Shown here: positions 24,240-44,727 of the stretch, piece after piece
How the letters are laid out: the number at the start of each line of letters is the position of its first letter
Numbering within the stretch: the first letter of the stretch is position 1
Source: Apricaphanius iberus
Taxonomy: Eukaryota; Chordata; Actinopteri; Cyprinodontiformes; Aphaniidae
Direction of reading: 5' to 3'
Assembly (NCBI GenBank): GCA_028564705.1
Contig: JAPXFQ010002899.1
Location: 1,736,001 to 1,800,000 of the forward strand
Length of the DNA: 64,000 bases
Made by a program: the position numbers and the translations under genes
Notes under the pieces: model-generated
Told to the model about the DNA's origin: nothing
Database searches by the model: none
The model's input: the letters and a program-made list of their open reading frames with translations, nothing else

Positions 24240-26100
24240 AAATGCAGAACGTGTCTCTAAGTAGGATATTAAGATATCAGACAGATCTTTATATGTCATT
24301 TTTGAAGATAACCATCCAAATAATATGCTACTTTTGTTGTGTTTTTGTTGTTTAATTAATCTCTTATTTCTGTCATTTATTCCATGTTTTCTTTATTCTT
24401 GTTCAAAAAGCTGCCATTATAATACCTAGCCAGATGTCCCTCAGGGAGCAATTTTAATATTGTATTTTGTCAGATACTCTTCAACTTTTGAATTACCTTC
24501 TGCTCATGAAACATTTACAATAGCTTGTTTTGTTCTGTCTCTGTTTTTTCTGCGATGACAACCAGAAATTATTAAATGGTCGTACATAGATTTTTATTAA
24601 GGAATAAAAATGTATCTGAAGACACATAATACATCAGCTTCAATTAAGTTGGCATACTGTTAAACAAAAAAATTAAAAATAATTCTTATAATATGAAAAG
24701 TGTAGCATACAATTTATTATGAAATATAACTGCAGAAGGCCTTATTGCTTTTTTAGAGCTTTGGAGAACATCATGAAGACAAAGGAACACAGCAGACAAG
24801 TTAGGGAGGTAACTGTGCATGCTGTGGAAAACTATTAAGTGCTATAATGCTGAAACCATCACCACTACTGTGAAACATACTGGAGAAAAAGTCATGCCAT
24901 GAGCGCACACATTTGCAGTACTTGCAATAAAATACAAAATGTTCACCAGAACTGGCCTTTAATAAGTTTAAGTTTAGTAAGTCCTTGCTTGAGCTTTGGC
25001 ATTTTTTTCATTGTGGTACAGATGCACTCAACCTTCTGACTAACAAGCCACCATCTAAGCCAGAATGGCTGCCGTCACTCAGTGTCTGACTGTTAACCTA
25101 TAAAGTAACTATGAGCCAAAGACATTTCAAATGAAATTCTAATGAAAAAATACTTAAGTAAAATAAATAAAATAAGTGCTGCTTATGCTCATAGTATTTG
25201 GAATGAAGTAATTAATTGAGTATTCACTAGGACATGGATAGAGTAGACAAAAGTTTTACTCAAGTAGAAGTAACACTGCTTCAATATATTATTACTCAAC
25301 TAAAAGGACAAAGTAATCCAAAAAGATTACTCAAGTAAGAGTAAAAAAAATGGTAGAAAGGCTACTTACTGTAAGTATTCAGTACTTGTGTACTTTCTCT
25401 GATATAGCATATGATTTAAGATTTAAAAAGTATGTAATCAGACAAAAATGTAACCTTATGTGCAAATCCTATAGACTTAAATATATAGAAATATGTGACG
25501 TAATAGTAAAATAACAGAAGATACATTTATCCAAATCTATGTTTCTCAAATGAAGACTTATGAAACCAATGCTTACAGTAGGCAATGTATAAATGTTAAA
25601 TCAGGGTAATTTGCCCCCACTTGACGTCCAAATGTCACAACACCCTCAGCAGATAGAAAATTATGTTAAAATAATGAAGCGTGTGTATAAAACAAAAGAT
25701 CTCACTTCAACATAAAGTGTTTGTGTGAGTCTTGTGCCTTCTTGGTTTAAACAGGCATTCAGTTTTATTTATTTAACCTTTATTTATCCAGGTGAAACGT
25801 TTGAGAACAACTTCTCATTTACAAACATGACCTGGCCAACAGTTTGCATAAATAAGAAAAAAACATATAACACATAAAATATAAATGTGCATTCTCAGGA
25901 CTGCCATCAGGGACAAGAGTCGACTATTGCATTTTGGATGACCTGCTTGCCGTATTAAAGTTCCTTTGTAAATTTCCCGCATTTAATCCTCATAAAAATA
26001 TCCTCTGCCTCACAGTTTAGCGAAGTGCAAAAGCTGCTGCCTGCCGCAGTTACAGTTGCAGGTCTCGCAAAGTCAGCTCCTAGAACAGGAGATCTTGCCT
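24240..26100. other. Intergenic with fragments of interspersed repeats
   Basis: About 25150-25400 holds a worn copy of a common teleost repeat with recurring TACTCAAGTA, AGTAAGAGTAAAAAA and AAGGCTACTTACTGTAAGT strings. About 25758-25850 holds another (AACCTTTATTTATCCAGGTG, then GAACAACTTCTCATTTACA). No gene is seen. Confidence 0.5.
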
Positions 26101-26439
26101 AGGGCGCAAAATACCCCAGGGCCTGTCACGAGCTCATGACACTGACATCCTCCAGTCTTGTGTGATCAGCTTCACGTCAATCATTGGACAGAACATTATC
26201 TCCAGACCGAATAAAACACCTCTGTACTCACCATTCGTCGCTGAGTCATCGTATCAACGTTGCTCTGAGCTCCTTATTGTTCCTAGTCACCGTCTAGACA
26301 AGTTCAAGAAGATTCAGACCCGACCCGTTTGCCTCGCTACTCTCCCCAACCATGATTCGCTGCAGTTCCCGCCGGCAGCAGCCTGGGGGATAAAATCCAC
26401 CAACGACTCGGCTCCAGCTTCACCCGGATCGCCTCCCCG

Positions 26440-27300
26440 GCTCTGCGCAGGGTAGCTCACCTCCCACACCAACACCACGTCACCTCGCTCCGGCTCTCCC
26501 CCGCGTTTGGAGTGTCGAAGACCCTTTTCGCCTCAGAAGCTCAGATGGGGGGATTCGGCCCTGAGATCAGTTTTCTTGAAGGGGCTCTCCAGTTATGTTA
26601 GGGTTGAGATGGTCGGCCGAGAGTCCCCTCAGACCCTGGATGACGCTATTCAGTTGGCACTAGAGATCGACCGCAGGATTTTGCACCGACCAAGATCTAC
26701 CACTCGGCCCTCTCCTCAGCCATTCTCTCTACCCAGGCACGTCGAGCGTAGTTCCACTGCCACTCTTCCAGAACCTACCACACCAGAGGAACCGATGCAG
26801 CTGGGACACCACTCTCTGGAAGAGAAGTACCGGAGGTTTCATGAGGGTCTCTGTGCCTACTGTAGGTCGTCCAAACACCGCCACCTCCAGTGTCCGCTGC
26901 GTCCAGGAAACGAGCATCGAGGACGTGCCTGCCACCTATCGGGACCGGACTGAGGTGTTCAGCAAGAAGAAGTCGGCCGTACTGCCCCCACACCGACCAT
27001 ACGAGATGGCGATAAACCTCCTCCCTGGGGCGGTACTCCCATGTGGGCGCCTGTACCCGCTTTCTCTCGCCGAAACCAGGCAGATGGACTCCTACATCGC
27101 CGAGGAGCTGGAGCAAGGCTTCATCAGACCATCCTCTTCCCCAGCATCGGCAAGCTTCTTCTTTGTCAAGAAGAAGGACGGAACCCTCCGGCCATGTATA
27201 GACTACCGAGGATTAAATCAGGCCACATTCAAAGACCGACATCCTCTTCCTCTCGTCACCACCATTCTAGACTCACTTTCCTAGGCCACGATCTTCACCC
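26440..27300 (+). mobile_element. Broken Ty3/Gypsy LTR retrotransposon (gag zinc knuckle plus start of RT)
   Basis: 26507-26953 encodes a gag-like end with a CCHC zinc knuckle (C-x2-C-x4-H-x4-C, in [14 protein letters not shown]). An overlapping frame, 26841-27284, reads into the RT N-terminal region: [20 protein letters not shown], then [11 protein letters not shown] and a PLPL motif. It stops before the catalytic YxDD. Protease sequence is missing between knuckle and RT, so the internal part is deleted. RNase H and integrase were not found. This is an inactive relic; its GC content is higher than the surroundings. Confidence 0.75.
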
Positions 27301-28606
27301 GGCATGACCCTCCAGTTCATCTGACGGACACTCTGGATGCACTCTGGATGCACTCTGGGGACCCTCCATGGCCCGCGACGGGAAGAGCTATGTTCACGCC
27401 TGCAACCCCTGAGCTCGAGCCAAGTCATCCTCCCAGAAACAGGCAGCATTTCAGGCAATGGGGACGTGGTGTACAATATTTGGTGGTCTGGCAGGGCTAT
27501 GGTCCAGAGGAGTAGTCTTGATTCCTTTCCAGGTTTATCTTAGACCGGACCCTGGTTCGGGGCTTTCACCGTGCTAACCCAGATCATCCTCGGGGGTCGT
27601 CAGGTGCCGCTCCTAGCGGAAGGGGTAATTTAACAAATCAACCTGTCATTCTATTGCACTTCACATTCATTGCCCACACTCACTTGCCCATTGCCAGCTC
27701 TGATTGAATCCACATGCCAGCTCTCCATTTCAGTGCCTCAGACCCTCAGAGCCAGTGCAAGATCATCTGTCACTAGCCACAGCTTTCAAACCTCTGTTCA
27801 AGTTGTTTGGTCCTGTGTGTTGACCCAACCAGTCCTCCTACTACTGCTTCAGCCCTTTCCTTGCTGGTATTGTGAGTAGCCTCCTCCATTCCAGAGTTTT
27901 GACCTTCTGCCTGGAAATCTGAGGATACAAGTTGCTGCTCTCCCAGGTGAACCTTTTTCACTTACCTACTTTTCCGACTGGAACTTTTGCAGCACTTACG
28001 TACTGTCTGTCAAGCTGGGACTCTCGATCTCCGTCATAACACGGTGTGTCTAGTCCTTCCTAATTAGTTCCCTGTGTATATATGTTCCCTGTTTCCCTAG
28101 TGTCCTCGCAGTTTCGTCACATCAGATTATGTTAGTTGTTAGTCACTGATGTCTACCAGTTGTCTGCTACTACCTGTGTCCCTGTGTTCCAGTGTCCTTC
28201 TCCTGTTTTAATTAAAAAAATGTTTTCTACATCTCATCATGTATGCATCTAAGTCCACCATGACAGTCCAAAACGACCAACAGGTGTGTCAGGTGAGAGA
28301 CTAACTATTCAGCAATGGCTGATTTGAGAGGCAGCAAAAAATGCCTCCCTGTTGATGGACTCACCCTTCCTGTGATCCAGGCAGGCAGTTTGTCCTTCAG
28401 GTCCTATAAACTGGACACCTATCGAGGCAGAGAACCTTGGTTGTTTTCCCAATGTCAGCATGGACCTCATTGCGGACCTCATTTTTCCGTGTACAGAAAG
28501 GTCCAGCTTCTTTCCTTGCCGGCATCCACAAAGAGGACCCCCCTAGTGACTCCCTGATAACTGTGTTCCAGCCGCCTGCAGTTTCTTCATGGTTATAAAG
28601 TTCCTG
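27301..28606 (+). other. Probable Gypsy-derived 3' region or LTR remnant
   Basis: Sequence after the RT break contains a duplicated 12-bp unit (CTCTGGATGCAC) near 27330-27352 and a pyrimidine-rich stretch at 28020-28220 that looks LTR-like. I could not find paired LTR ends. No gene frame is supported. Confidence 0.3.
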
Positions 28607-28955
28607 AGCCTTCTCCGAGACGTTCTCTTGTTCCTGTACCTGCTCCGCAACTTTCTCAAGTACCTGAGCCTGCTCCAAGACATTCTCAAGATCCTGAGCC
28701 TGCTCCGACACATTCTCACATTCCAGTGCCTGCTCCGAGACGTTCCCAAGTTCCAGTGCCTGCTCCGAGATGTTCTCAAGTTACCGTGCCTGCTTAGAGA
28801 CGTTCTCCAGTTCCCATGCCTTTTTCGAGACGTTATCCAGTTCCCGTGCCTGCTCCGAGAGGTTCTCCAGTTCCTGTGCCTGCTCCGACACATTCTCCAG
28901 TTCCCGTGCCTGCTCCGAGACATTCTCATATTCCATTGATGCTCCGCGACGTTCC
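28607..28955 (+). repeat. 30-bp minisatellite encoding a proline-rich decapeptide
   Basis: About eleven to twelve imperfect copies of a 30-bp unit (core CCTGCTCCGAGACGTTCTCC). In one plus-strand frame each unit reads PVPAPRHS plus two residues. The frame is broken by a stop at 28795 in an otherwise normal copy. The array lies downstream of the Gypsy relic and probably belongs to the same or a related element. Confidence 0.8.
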
Positions 28956-30304
28956 CAAGTCGGATCCACAATGTTCTCTAATTCCTTTCCTAGCTCCCCG
29001 CTGTTTGGGAGTTCCAGCTGCTCTGCCTGCGTCGCCCGAGGTCGTCTGGGCTGCCCCTCCTGTTTTAAATGTTTCTGACACTGCAGTCATGGCTGCGGTT
29101 TTCCTGCCGGTCACCGCAGCAGCTCTGAGGGCCTCTCCTTCCACCGAGGTAATTTAGGGCAGATCCTCCCCGGTTTCTGTGCTCTACGTCATCTGAAGTG
29201 ATCGAGGAGGATCCTCCCCAGCTTCTGCACTTTTTGTCTGCCAAGATGATCGAGACTCTGCCCTCCTCGCTCCAGTGTGGTTCCTTGGCCGAGATTCCTC
29301 GGGCTGCAAATGGAGTGTCTGTCATCTCATGTCGGCCTCTGCCTGAAGCTCCCTTTGTTGGTCCTCCAAGAGCTCTTCTTCGGGGAATTCCTCGTGGGAA
29401 CCAACCAGCTCCTCTTCTTCGCCGGTTTCACTGTCTCAAGGTTACAGCGCCCCTATGTGGGCTAAACCTCTCTTCTACCTCCCGAACAGTTCTTCACCAG
29501 ACTCTTTTCATCAGGGGAATTCATCGGCGCCGTCTTCCAGGCCTTTGCTGGGTTGCCAGTAATCATAATGGTTAGTCTCTGGACTTTCTTTTGAGACCAC
29601 TTTGACCTCGTGGACTGCCTCCTAACGGCATATACGGCGTTATGGAAGATAGAGAAGGAAAATACTGTCATGACTCTCACTTCATTCACTCCTGCTCCTC
29701 CTCCTCCTCCTCCTCCTCATCATCATCATCATCATCATCATCCTCCCCTGTGTCCCCAATCATCCACACCAGACTCCCACAATCAAAAGAAATTTTATTA
29801 TCTATATGTCCAACATTTGCTCACAACCCATTGCTTATGGTTCTCCACCCAGGAAATAGGTTATCTCATTAACTTAAAGCTTCAAATCAAATACTAATGT
29901 CCTCTTCTTCCTGAAGACTACTGAAAAATTGTGCAAGGTCCACAATATTAAGCATTTGTTTGATAAACAACCAAGTCATTATTTTATGTGATGTTGTGGC
30001 CTCTGTAGGGCCATAAAACTCACAATATTATGTTGCTTATATCTATTAGTGCATGTGTACTTTTTTTGAATGGATATAACATTTAATGCTATTAAGACTA
30101 CGTACAACTTGGAACTCTGACATGATTTTCCTCTAATATATTTATTTCTCTATTCTATGTTGAAGTCCGCAACATTCTGACTTTCTAAAAGTTGAATTTG
30201 AGGTTTTATTTGGCCCTTGATATTATTATTTATTGTGATCCCCATTTATTTTGAAAAATGAATCATAAATAAATGGAAAAAAAGTCTGGAAAATACAGAA
30301 AACG
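28956..30304. other. Intergenic, repeat-derived then unique AT-rich
   Basis: 28956-29660 is GC-richer and probably still retroelement-derived. It has a (CTC)n(ATC)n microsatellite at 29695-29743. 29760-30300 is AT-rich. No gene is supported. Confidence 0.4.
29695..29743. repeat. (CTC)n(ATC)n microsatellite
   Basis: CTC triplets run to about 29718 and then ATC triplets to about 29742. Confidence 0.95.
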
Positions 30305-30310
30305 TTTATT
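30305..30310 (-). terminator. Polyadenylation signal of the coronin gene
   Basis: AATAAA on the minus strand, 223 nt past the coronin stop codon. A further candidate lies about 60 nt beyond it. Confidence 0.55.
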
Positions 30311-30532
30311 TTTGAAAACATATATTAAAATATAAATCAAAAAATTTTCCCACCAACAAACAAAACAAATTCAAGCTTCAGGCTAAAAAAAACATTTTCT
30401 AATGTCTCCTGTTTTAATATTCCCCCTTTAATTCACAACTAAAGGTTATAACAGCAGGGTTTTTTTTCTTTTCTTCCCTGTCTGACTTTTGGCTCTTGTT
30501 TCTATTTAAACTTTCAGAATCGTCATCCTTTT

Positions 30533-39120
<8,588 letters not shown>

Positions 39121-39474
39121 CGTAAGATTGTTCGCAAGATTACGACCAGAGAAAAAGGACAGTTGCTTCTGTTAACATGATGATTTATGCTGTGTCACAG
39201 TTTATTTAACAAGTCAAAAAGCTGAAGGGTTACAGGTGTGTGTTAACACAATGCCAGGGTGGAAAGTCCTCAGCAATCTGGTAAGAGTGATAAGAGTTGT
39301 GATCTCAAAAGTATTTGAACCGTTTGTGTAAATACTAAGTGCATAGGGAAAATATATAAGACCAAGCGCAGAGAAACAACCAAACCCAAAAAAGATTCTT
39401 CTAAAACTCTCCAGGCCTCAATTAGCACAGATACACCTACAAAGCTACTCACCCCCCTACCAGAGTCTAAAGCA

Positions 39475-39946
39475 AGTTTATACTTCTCCGTCTACATTGA
39501 AATGGACTGACGCAGCACCATCATCCGTTGACGCAATGTCTCTCCATCACCTAGGAATGGACGGACGGAGTAAGCCCAATTTTCTGAAGCCTAGTTTATA
39601 GCTCTGTCAGCAAGTTTGCACTCAGACACAGACGTATTGACGGCGGTGTTTTTCGTTTATAGTCCTCCTTTGATTTTTCTGTGTTGCGAAACAATTCACA
39701 ATCAGGACAGCAGGGGGTGCTAAGTTGTCAAGGTGGGTCTGCCTACCGTTGCAGTCATTTCTAAAAAACTTGAGTTTACTTTCTTCGGCTTGTGAATGCA
39801 ATCTTGTGAAGGTAATGGAAGACAGAAAGTATGTTTTAAAATGGGTAGTTCGTAAATTGGGCCTACTCCGTCCGTCCTAGCCTTACATCAACGGATGATG
39901 GTGCTGCGTCAGTCCGTTTCAACGTAGACGGAGAAGTATAAACTAG
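39475..39946. mobile_element. Long-inverted-repeat (hairpin) MITE
   Basis: The left arm (39475 to about 39581) and right arm (about 39850-39946) are inverted copies. Both carry AGTTTATACTTCTCCGTCTAC, CGGACTGACGCAGCACCATC (one base different on the left), ATCCGTTGA and GGACGGACGGAGTA in the same order on opposite strands. The arms are separated by roughly 270 bp. No coding capacity; no clear target duplication. Confidence 0.7.
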
Positions 39947-40019
39947 GCTTTACTATACGGCTCTGTCAGCAGAGAGCGTATGGCTGTGATTTGTCAGCTC
40001 AACAACCTCCAGAGATCGT

Positions 40020-40330
40020 TTCACCAGGACAATGATCTATAGTCGCTGTCAGTAGTCAATACAGCGTTTGGGCACTAGATGATTTATATTGATTGATTGA
40101 TTGTTTTTTTGGGGCGATTTTGAAAAACAAGGAGGTGTAGAGAAACAACAAAACAGTATTCTATGAGTTGCACTTCTAGTAAAAAGCTTTCCAACTTAAA
40201 GTGCAGGTTGCAACAAAACAGACTGCTGTATTTGTTTACATGTGTTTTTAGAGTATTCAATAGCGCCACATCCGTGGGGGATGTGGGTGTTTTAATCACA
40301 GACATATATGAACACTAGATGATGCAAGTA
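40020..40330 (+). repeat. Dispersed repeat, copy 1
   Basis: Shares ordered blocks with 57808-58030, including TTTCACCAG, GGCGATTTTGAA, AGGAGGTGTAGAGAA, ACAGACTGCTGT and AAAAGCTTTCCA. Not assigned to a named family. Confidence 0.5.
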
Positions 40331-40980
40331 GCTAAACGGCGGCCATCTTACTTTAGTCAACTGACGAGCTGCTCTCTCTGCTAGCAGATGGAAGGTGAGT
40401 GATCAGCCTACATAAAAATACTACAAACTCAATGAAATATGAACGGATTTACAAGCACTCGCCTTATTACAAACCTTACTATACATAAGCTTGATACATG
40501 ATACTTGTACATGTTAAAATTACCGCTTTTGCTTTTGAAACACGACTTTATTGTGAACCATATTCTGTCCAGCCTATCTGTGCATTAGGAAGACTGAAAA
40601 GGTTGAGTGAAATACTCTTAACTAGATGAAAATGAATTTTCTTACATTATTACTTCAATAGTTGATTCAACTGAATAGTTTATGCAGGGTCTTAAAACAT
40701 CTTAAAAGCATTGAATTTATGAATTTGGAAATAATACCTTAAAAATACTTGAATTTTGCCATCTGTCTGAAAATGTTTGCTCTATTTATGCATTTTTCCC
40801 CAAAAGTTAAACTTTTCAACCATGATTATTTTTGATTGAGTATAGCAGCATAAAGAGTGATGGAATAGAGAACGCAACAAAGCCCTCAGTAAATAAGATA
40901 CTCAGAACACATGACGTGTCCAGTTAATTAATTTATTATAAAAAAACCTAACCAATGTTAAAAAAACGTAACATTGTTAG

Positions 40981-41325
40981 TAGGGGTGCACCGATACCAC
41001 TTTTTCAGTCCCGATACCGATGCATGGGCTTTGTGTATTGGTCAGAACCCAATACCGATCCGATACTATTGTCAAATTAATAAACTGCATACCTTCCACC
41101 CGATAGTTTTCTTGAAGAGACTAAAGGCACCAGAATTTACAAATTTAACATTAGACAAAATAACAGTTCTAAAATATAAAATGACAGCAAACTAAAATTT
41201 CAAGTGAAAAAATAACATTTTTTGTGAATTTATTGCAGATTTCCCACATCTTAAGTATTGGTTCATGGTAACGGTAATCGACGGTATCGAGGCCAATACA
41301 CAACACCAGTATCGGTGCATCCCTA
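40981..41325. mobile_element. hAT-type MITE with perfect 8-bp target duplication (copy 1 of 3)
   Basis: Ends TAGGGGTGCACCGATAC and GTATCGGTGCATCCCTA are inverted repeats. The 8-mer ATTGTTAG flanks both sides (40973-40980, 41326-41333). The 345-bp interior matches 59116-59413 and, reversed, 44180-44360. Confidence 0.85.
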
Positions 41326-41694
41326 ATTGTTAGGCAAACTTTCTTATGGCCCGCTGAAATGTTATTACATATTTTTGCACCTCTGCTTAGCTTGTGGCCA
41401 TTTTAAAAAAAACACATTTAACATTTACCTAAGAAATAAATTAACACAAGTTAATTTATACATGTTTATACAATAGTGTACATGCATGATCCCAATACTA
41501 AATTTTTAAGTATTTGAGTTATTTTGATCATGATTTATTTAAATAAGACGTGAAAAGAAATTTCAAAATTCAGCTTTAGCTTAATTCAAAATAAAAATAA
41601 AAATTAGGAGATTTCAGCCAGGTCGTGTTCTTCAAAAGAAAAACTTGTCCTCCCTAGTCTTGACAAATATAGGGGATTGTTCTCATGTGTACTA

Positions 41695-41925
41695 ATTAGT
41701 GGTGGAATTTAACACTTTAATTTTCTCGTCTTTTCGAGAAAATCAGTGGTAGATACTAGCAAGCTACATTTACCCGATTACTTAAGTGACTTTATTAGCA
41801 AATTGTACTTCTAGGATAACTTTTACTGCACCATATTGTCTACTTTGACTTGACTTAAGTAGTATTATTTTCTAAGTAATATAAAAAGTTATTATTTTGA
41901 GTAAAATTTCTGACTCTTCTTAAAA
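41695..41925. repeat. Fragment of a common teleost TACTT/AAGTA-rich repeat
   Basis: Contains GATTACTTAAGTGACTTTAT, TTGTACTTCTAGGATAAC and TTGACTTAAGTAGTA strings, typical of a widespread fish repeat also seen near 25150-25400. Borders uncertain. Confidence 0.4.
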
Positions 41926-41974
41926 ATCAAGAATGTTTGAATCAAAAATGCACCAAGTGCAAGTTAACAGTATA

Positions 41975-43320
41975 CAGTGGGGGAAATAATTATTTGACTC
42001 CTCGCTTTTTTTGGAAGTTTGTCCAATTACAAAGAAATGAAAAGTCTCAGAACAGTATCATTTTAACGGTAGGTTTATTTTAACAGTGAGATCAAAAGGA
42101 AAATAAAAATAAATAAATAAAAGATAGAAACAGATTATCATTTCATTGAGTGAAATAAGTAAACCTCTAACAAAAATTACGTAATACTTAGTTGCAAAAT
42201 CCTTGTTTGCAAGCACAGGGGTCAAATATTTCTTGTAATGTATGACCAAGTTTGTGCACATTTTAGGTGGAATTTTGGTCCACTCCTCTCAGAAGATCAT
42301 CTCTAAATCACTAAAGTTTCCAGGCTGTCTCTGTGCAACTTTGAGCTTCAGCTCCCTCGATAGGTTTTCTACTGGATTGACTAGGCCACTTCATGACTTC
42401 AATGTGCTTCTTCTTGAGCCACTCCTTTGTTGCCTTTGCTGTATGTTCTGGGTCACTGCCGTGCTGAAACACCGATCCACGACCCGTTTTCAGTTTTCTG
42501 GCAGAAGGAAGGAGGTTGTCACTCAGGATTTTACGATACATGGCTCCGTCCATTTCCCCGTTGATGCGGTGAAGTTGTCCTGTGCCCTTAGCAGACAAAC
42601 ACCTCCAAAGCCAAATATTTCCTCCTCCATGCTTGACGGTGGGGACGTTGTTTTGGGGGTCATAGGCAGAATTTTTTTTCATCCAAACACGGCGAGTCGA
42701 GTTAATGCCATAGAGCTCAATGTTGGTCTCATCTGACCACAGCACTTTCTCCCAGTCACTCTCTGAATCATTCAGGTGTTCACTGGCAAACTTCAGACGG
42801 GCCTGCTTGTGTGCCTTCTCGTGCAGGGCGACCTTACGAGCTCTGCAGGGTTTTAATCCATTGCGGTGTAATGTGCTTCCAATGGTTTTCTTGGTGACTG
42901 TGGTCCCAGCTATTTTGTGGTCATTAAGTAACTCGTCCTGTGTAGTTCTAGGAGGATTTCTCACCTTTCTCAGAATCATTAACACCCCAGGAGGTGAGAT
43001 CGTGCGTGGAGCCCTTGGGTGACGTTGGTTGATGGTCATTTTGTTCTCCTTCCATTTTCGAACAATGGCACCAACAGTTGTCACCTTCTCTCCCAGCTTC
43101 TTTCTGATGGTTTTGTAGCCCATTCCAGCCTTGTGTAGGTCTAACATTTTGTCTCTGAAATCCTTGAACATTTCTTCAGTGTTTCCCATGTTGGAGAGTT
43201 GACTGGTTCTGTGGACAGGTGTCTTTTATACTGGTGACTAGTTAAGACAGGTGTCTTTAATGAGGGTGAGTAATTGAGTAGTGACTACTCTGTGGGAGCC
43301 AGAACTCTTAAAAGGCGTAG
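41975..43320 (-). mobile_element. Tc1/mariner-type transposon, 5' end missing
   Basis: The end nearest the transposase 3' side is intact: TA at 41973-41974 followed by CAGTGGGGGAAATAATTATT, the Tc1-style terminal repeat. The matching repeat expected past the transposase start (beyond 43200) was not found by eye up to 43800, so that end is lost or truncated. The right border given is approximate. Confidence 0.7.
42311..43189 (-). pseudogene. Tc1-family transposase, catalytic C-terminus disrupted
   Basis: The frame encodes 292 residues beginning [16 protein letters not shown]. It has the helix-turn-helix DNA-binding half, then the DDE domain: the first catalytic aspartate in LWSDET, the second in the block [13 protein letters not shown]. 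After WPSQSS the reading frame departs from the family: the segment that normally carries the third catalytic residue (DLNPIEN-type) is missing about 11 bases and the remaining bases are read in another frame to a stop. The protein would therefore lack the full triad and be inactive. Compared with family members of about 340 residues it is shortened. Confidence 0.8.
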
Positions 43321-44179
43321 ATCATGCAACACCAAGATTTTTTTAGTTTTCAATCATCTGTTAGTCCACTTTTCTCATGAAAAACCCCACCAGAGTGGTT
43401 TTTGGTTTAATTCACGCATGTCTGAGTAATCCTCCTGAATCCTGCTCTCTGAGCAATCCTGCCCTCTCCTGGAAAATGATTGAGTGATAACATAGTGACG
43501 TATTTTATGTATATCATATGCGAACACTGGGAAGTGCTAGAGGCGTTTGCACCGCCTCTGCAGAGAGAGCATCTTACCTCTGGCAGAGTTGCAAACACAC
43601 CCACCCCCTTTTCAAAGCTCATGGTTGCTCTGGTTTTAGCAGCTGGAACAACTTTTTTTCGTTGGAATTTTACTTTCTAAAATGTCTCTCTGGGAAAATG
43701 GTTGTTTGGCTGCATGGATTACAGGACTTAATTCTGCATTCCTAAAGAACAGCAGCTGGATCATTTCCAACAACAAAGACAACTGATGGACAGAGAAGTA
43801 AGTGGCTACATGTTAATGTGTGTTAGCCATTTATCAAGCTGCTTATGTGATCTTGTAAAAGCATTGTATGGTTAATTAATTGATCTGTAGGATCTAAGAA
43901 TGTTCAGTAAACGGGTGAAAACAACACCCACAGCTTTTTTATATATTGGGCTGGAAAGATTGCTTGCTTGATTTAGCAGGAGGTGGGATTATAGAGAAAT
44001 GAGCCGTTTTACTTCCTGATGCAACATTAACTCCATGACACAAGTTAAATTTTAGAACAAATTAATACTATATAACACCAAAGGTAACATTTTATAATAT
44101 ATAAGTCTATCCAATAAGTTGAAAGCTGTAGAATAGCATGATATAGGCAATTTAACAATACTTGAGTAGCCTTTTTACT
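43321..44179. other. Intergenic, no gene seen
   Basis: Unassigned sequence. A repeat-like stretch near 43400-43580 (CTCTGAGCAATCCTGCCCTC, GGAAAATGATTGAGTGA) looks interspersed, but I cannot name a family. Confidence 0.3.
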
Positions 44180-44360
44180 GGATGCACCTATGTGGATACA
44201 GGTATCGGGGCAGATACCAGGCTAATGTACTCGTATCGGTTAGTTAACAGATACCATAAACTGATACTTAAAATGTGGAAAACCTGCAATATTTTCACAA
44301 ACACAAATAAAATATTTTTTCACTTTAGATCTTAGTTTTGTGGTAATTTTAATTGATATT
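44180..44360. mobile_element. Truncated, reversed copy of the 40981/59116 MITE (copy 3)
   Basis: Begins GGATGCACCTATG. It follows the reverse complement of 59116-59413 through GGTATCGGGGCAGATACCAG, CTAATGTACTCGTATCGG, ACCTGCAATATTTTCAC and TTGTGGTAATTTTAATTG. The other end is lost. Confidence 0.65.
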
Positions 44361-44727
44361 TAATTTTCTATCTAATTCACCATAATTTGTTGTAACAAGT
44401 GGAGAAGAAAATAAAAGTCTTCCAATTCAATGCATTTTTTGTGTGGTAGAAATTAATAACTACTTTTTACCCAAAACTTTTTTTTACATTTGACTATCTC
44501 TGGAGAAACCCACAGTTCTGGCGCCCTTGTCCTGACTGATCCCTGTTTGTTGCGTTTTACCTCTCAGCAAACTGAAACTTGTGCATTAGCCGAAGGATGT
44601 AGTGGAGCAAATGTGAGAAAATACATTCTAAGATAGCTGAAGTTTATTCCAAGTTGATTACATACACAATGATTGATGGCAGGAGTGAACTTAAGAAGAC
44701 TAAATGCTGCAATGTCTTGGTCTAAGG

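Noticed and set aside
28607..28955. CRISPR-like array
   Set aside because: The units are contiguous without unique spacers, and the genome is that of a vertebrate.
28397..28971. Long frames on both strands over the 30-bp minisatellite
   Set aside because: Any frame stays open in a repeat whose unit is a multiple of three; no separate gene is implied.
42242..42736. 164-codon plus-strand frame opposite the Tc1 transposase
   Set aside because: Antisense shadow of the transposase frame.
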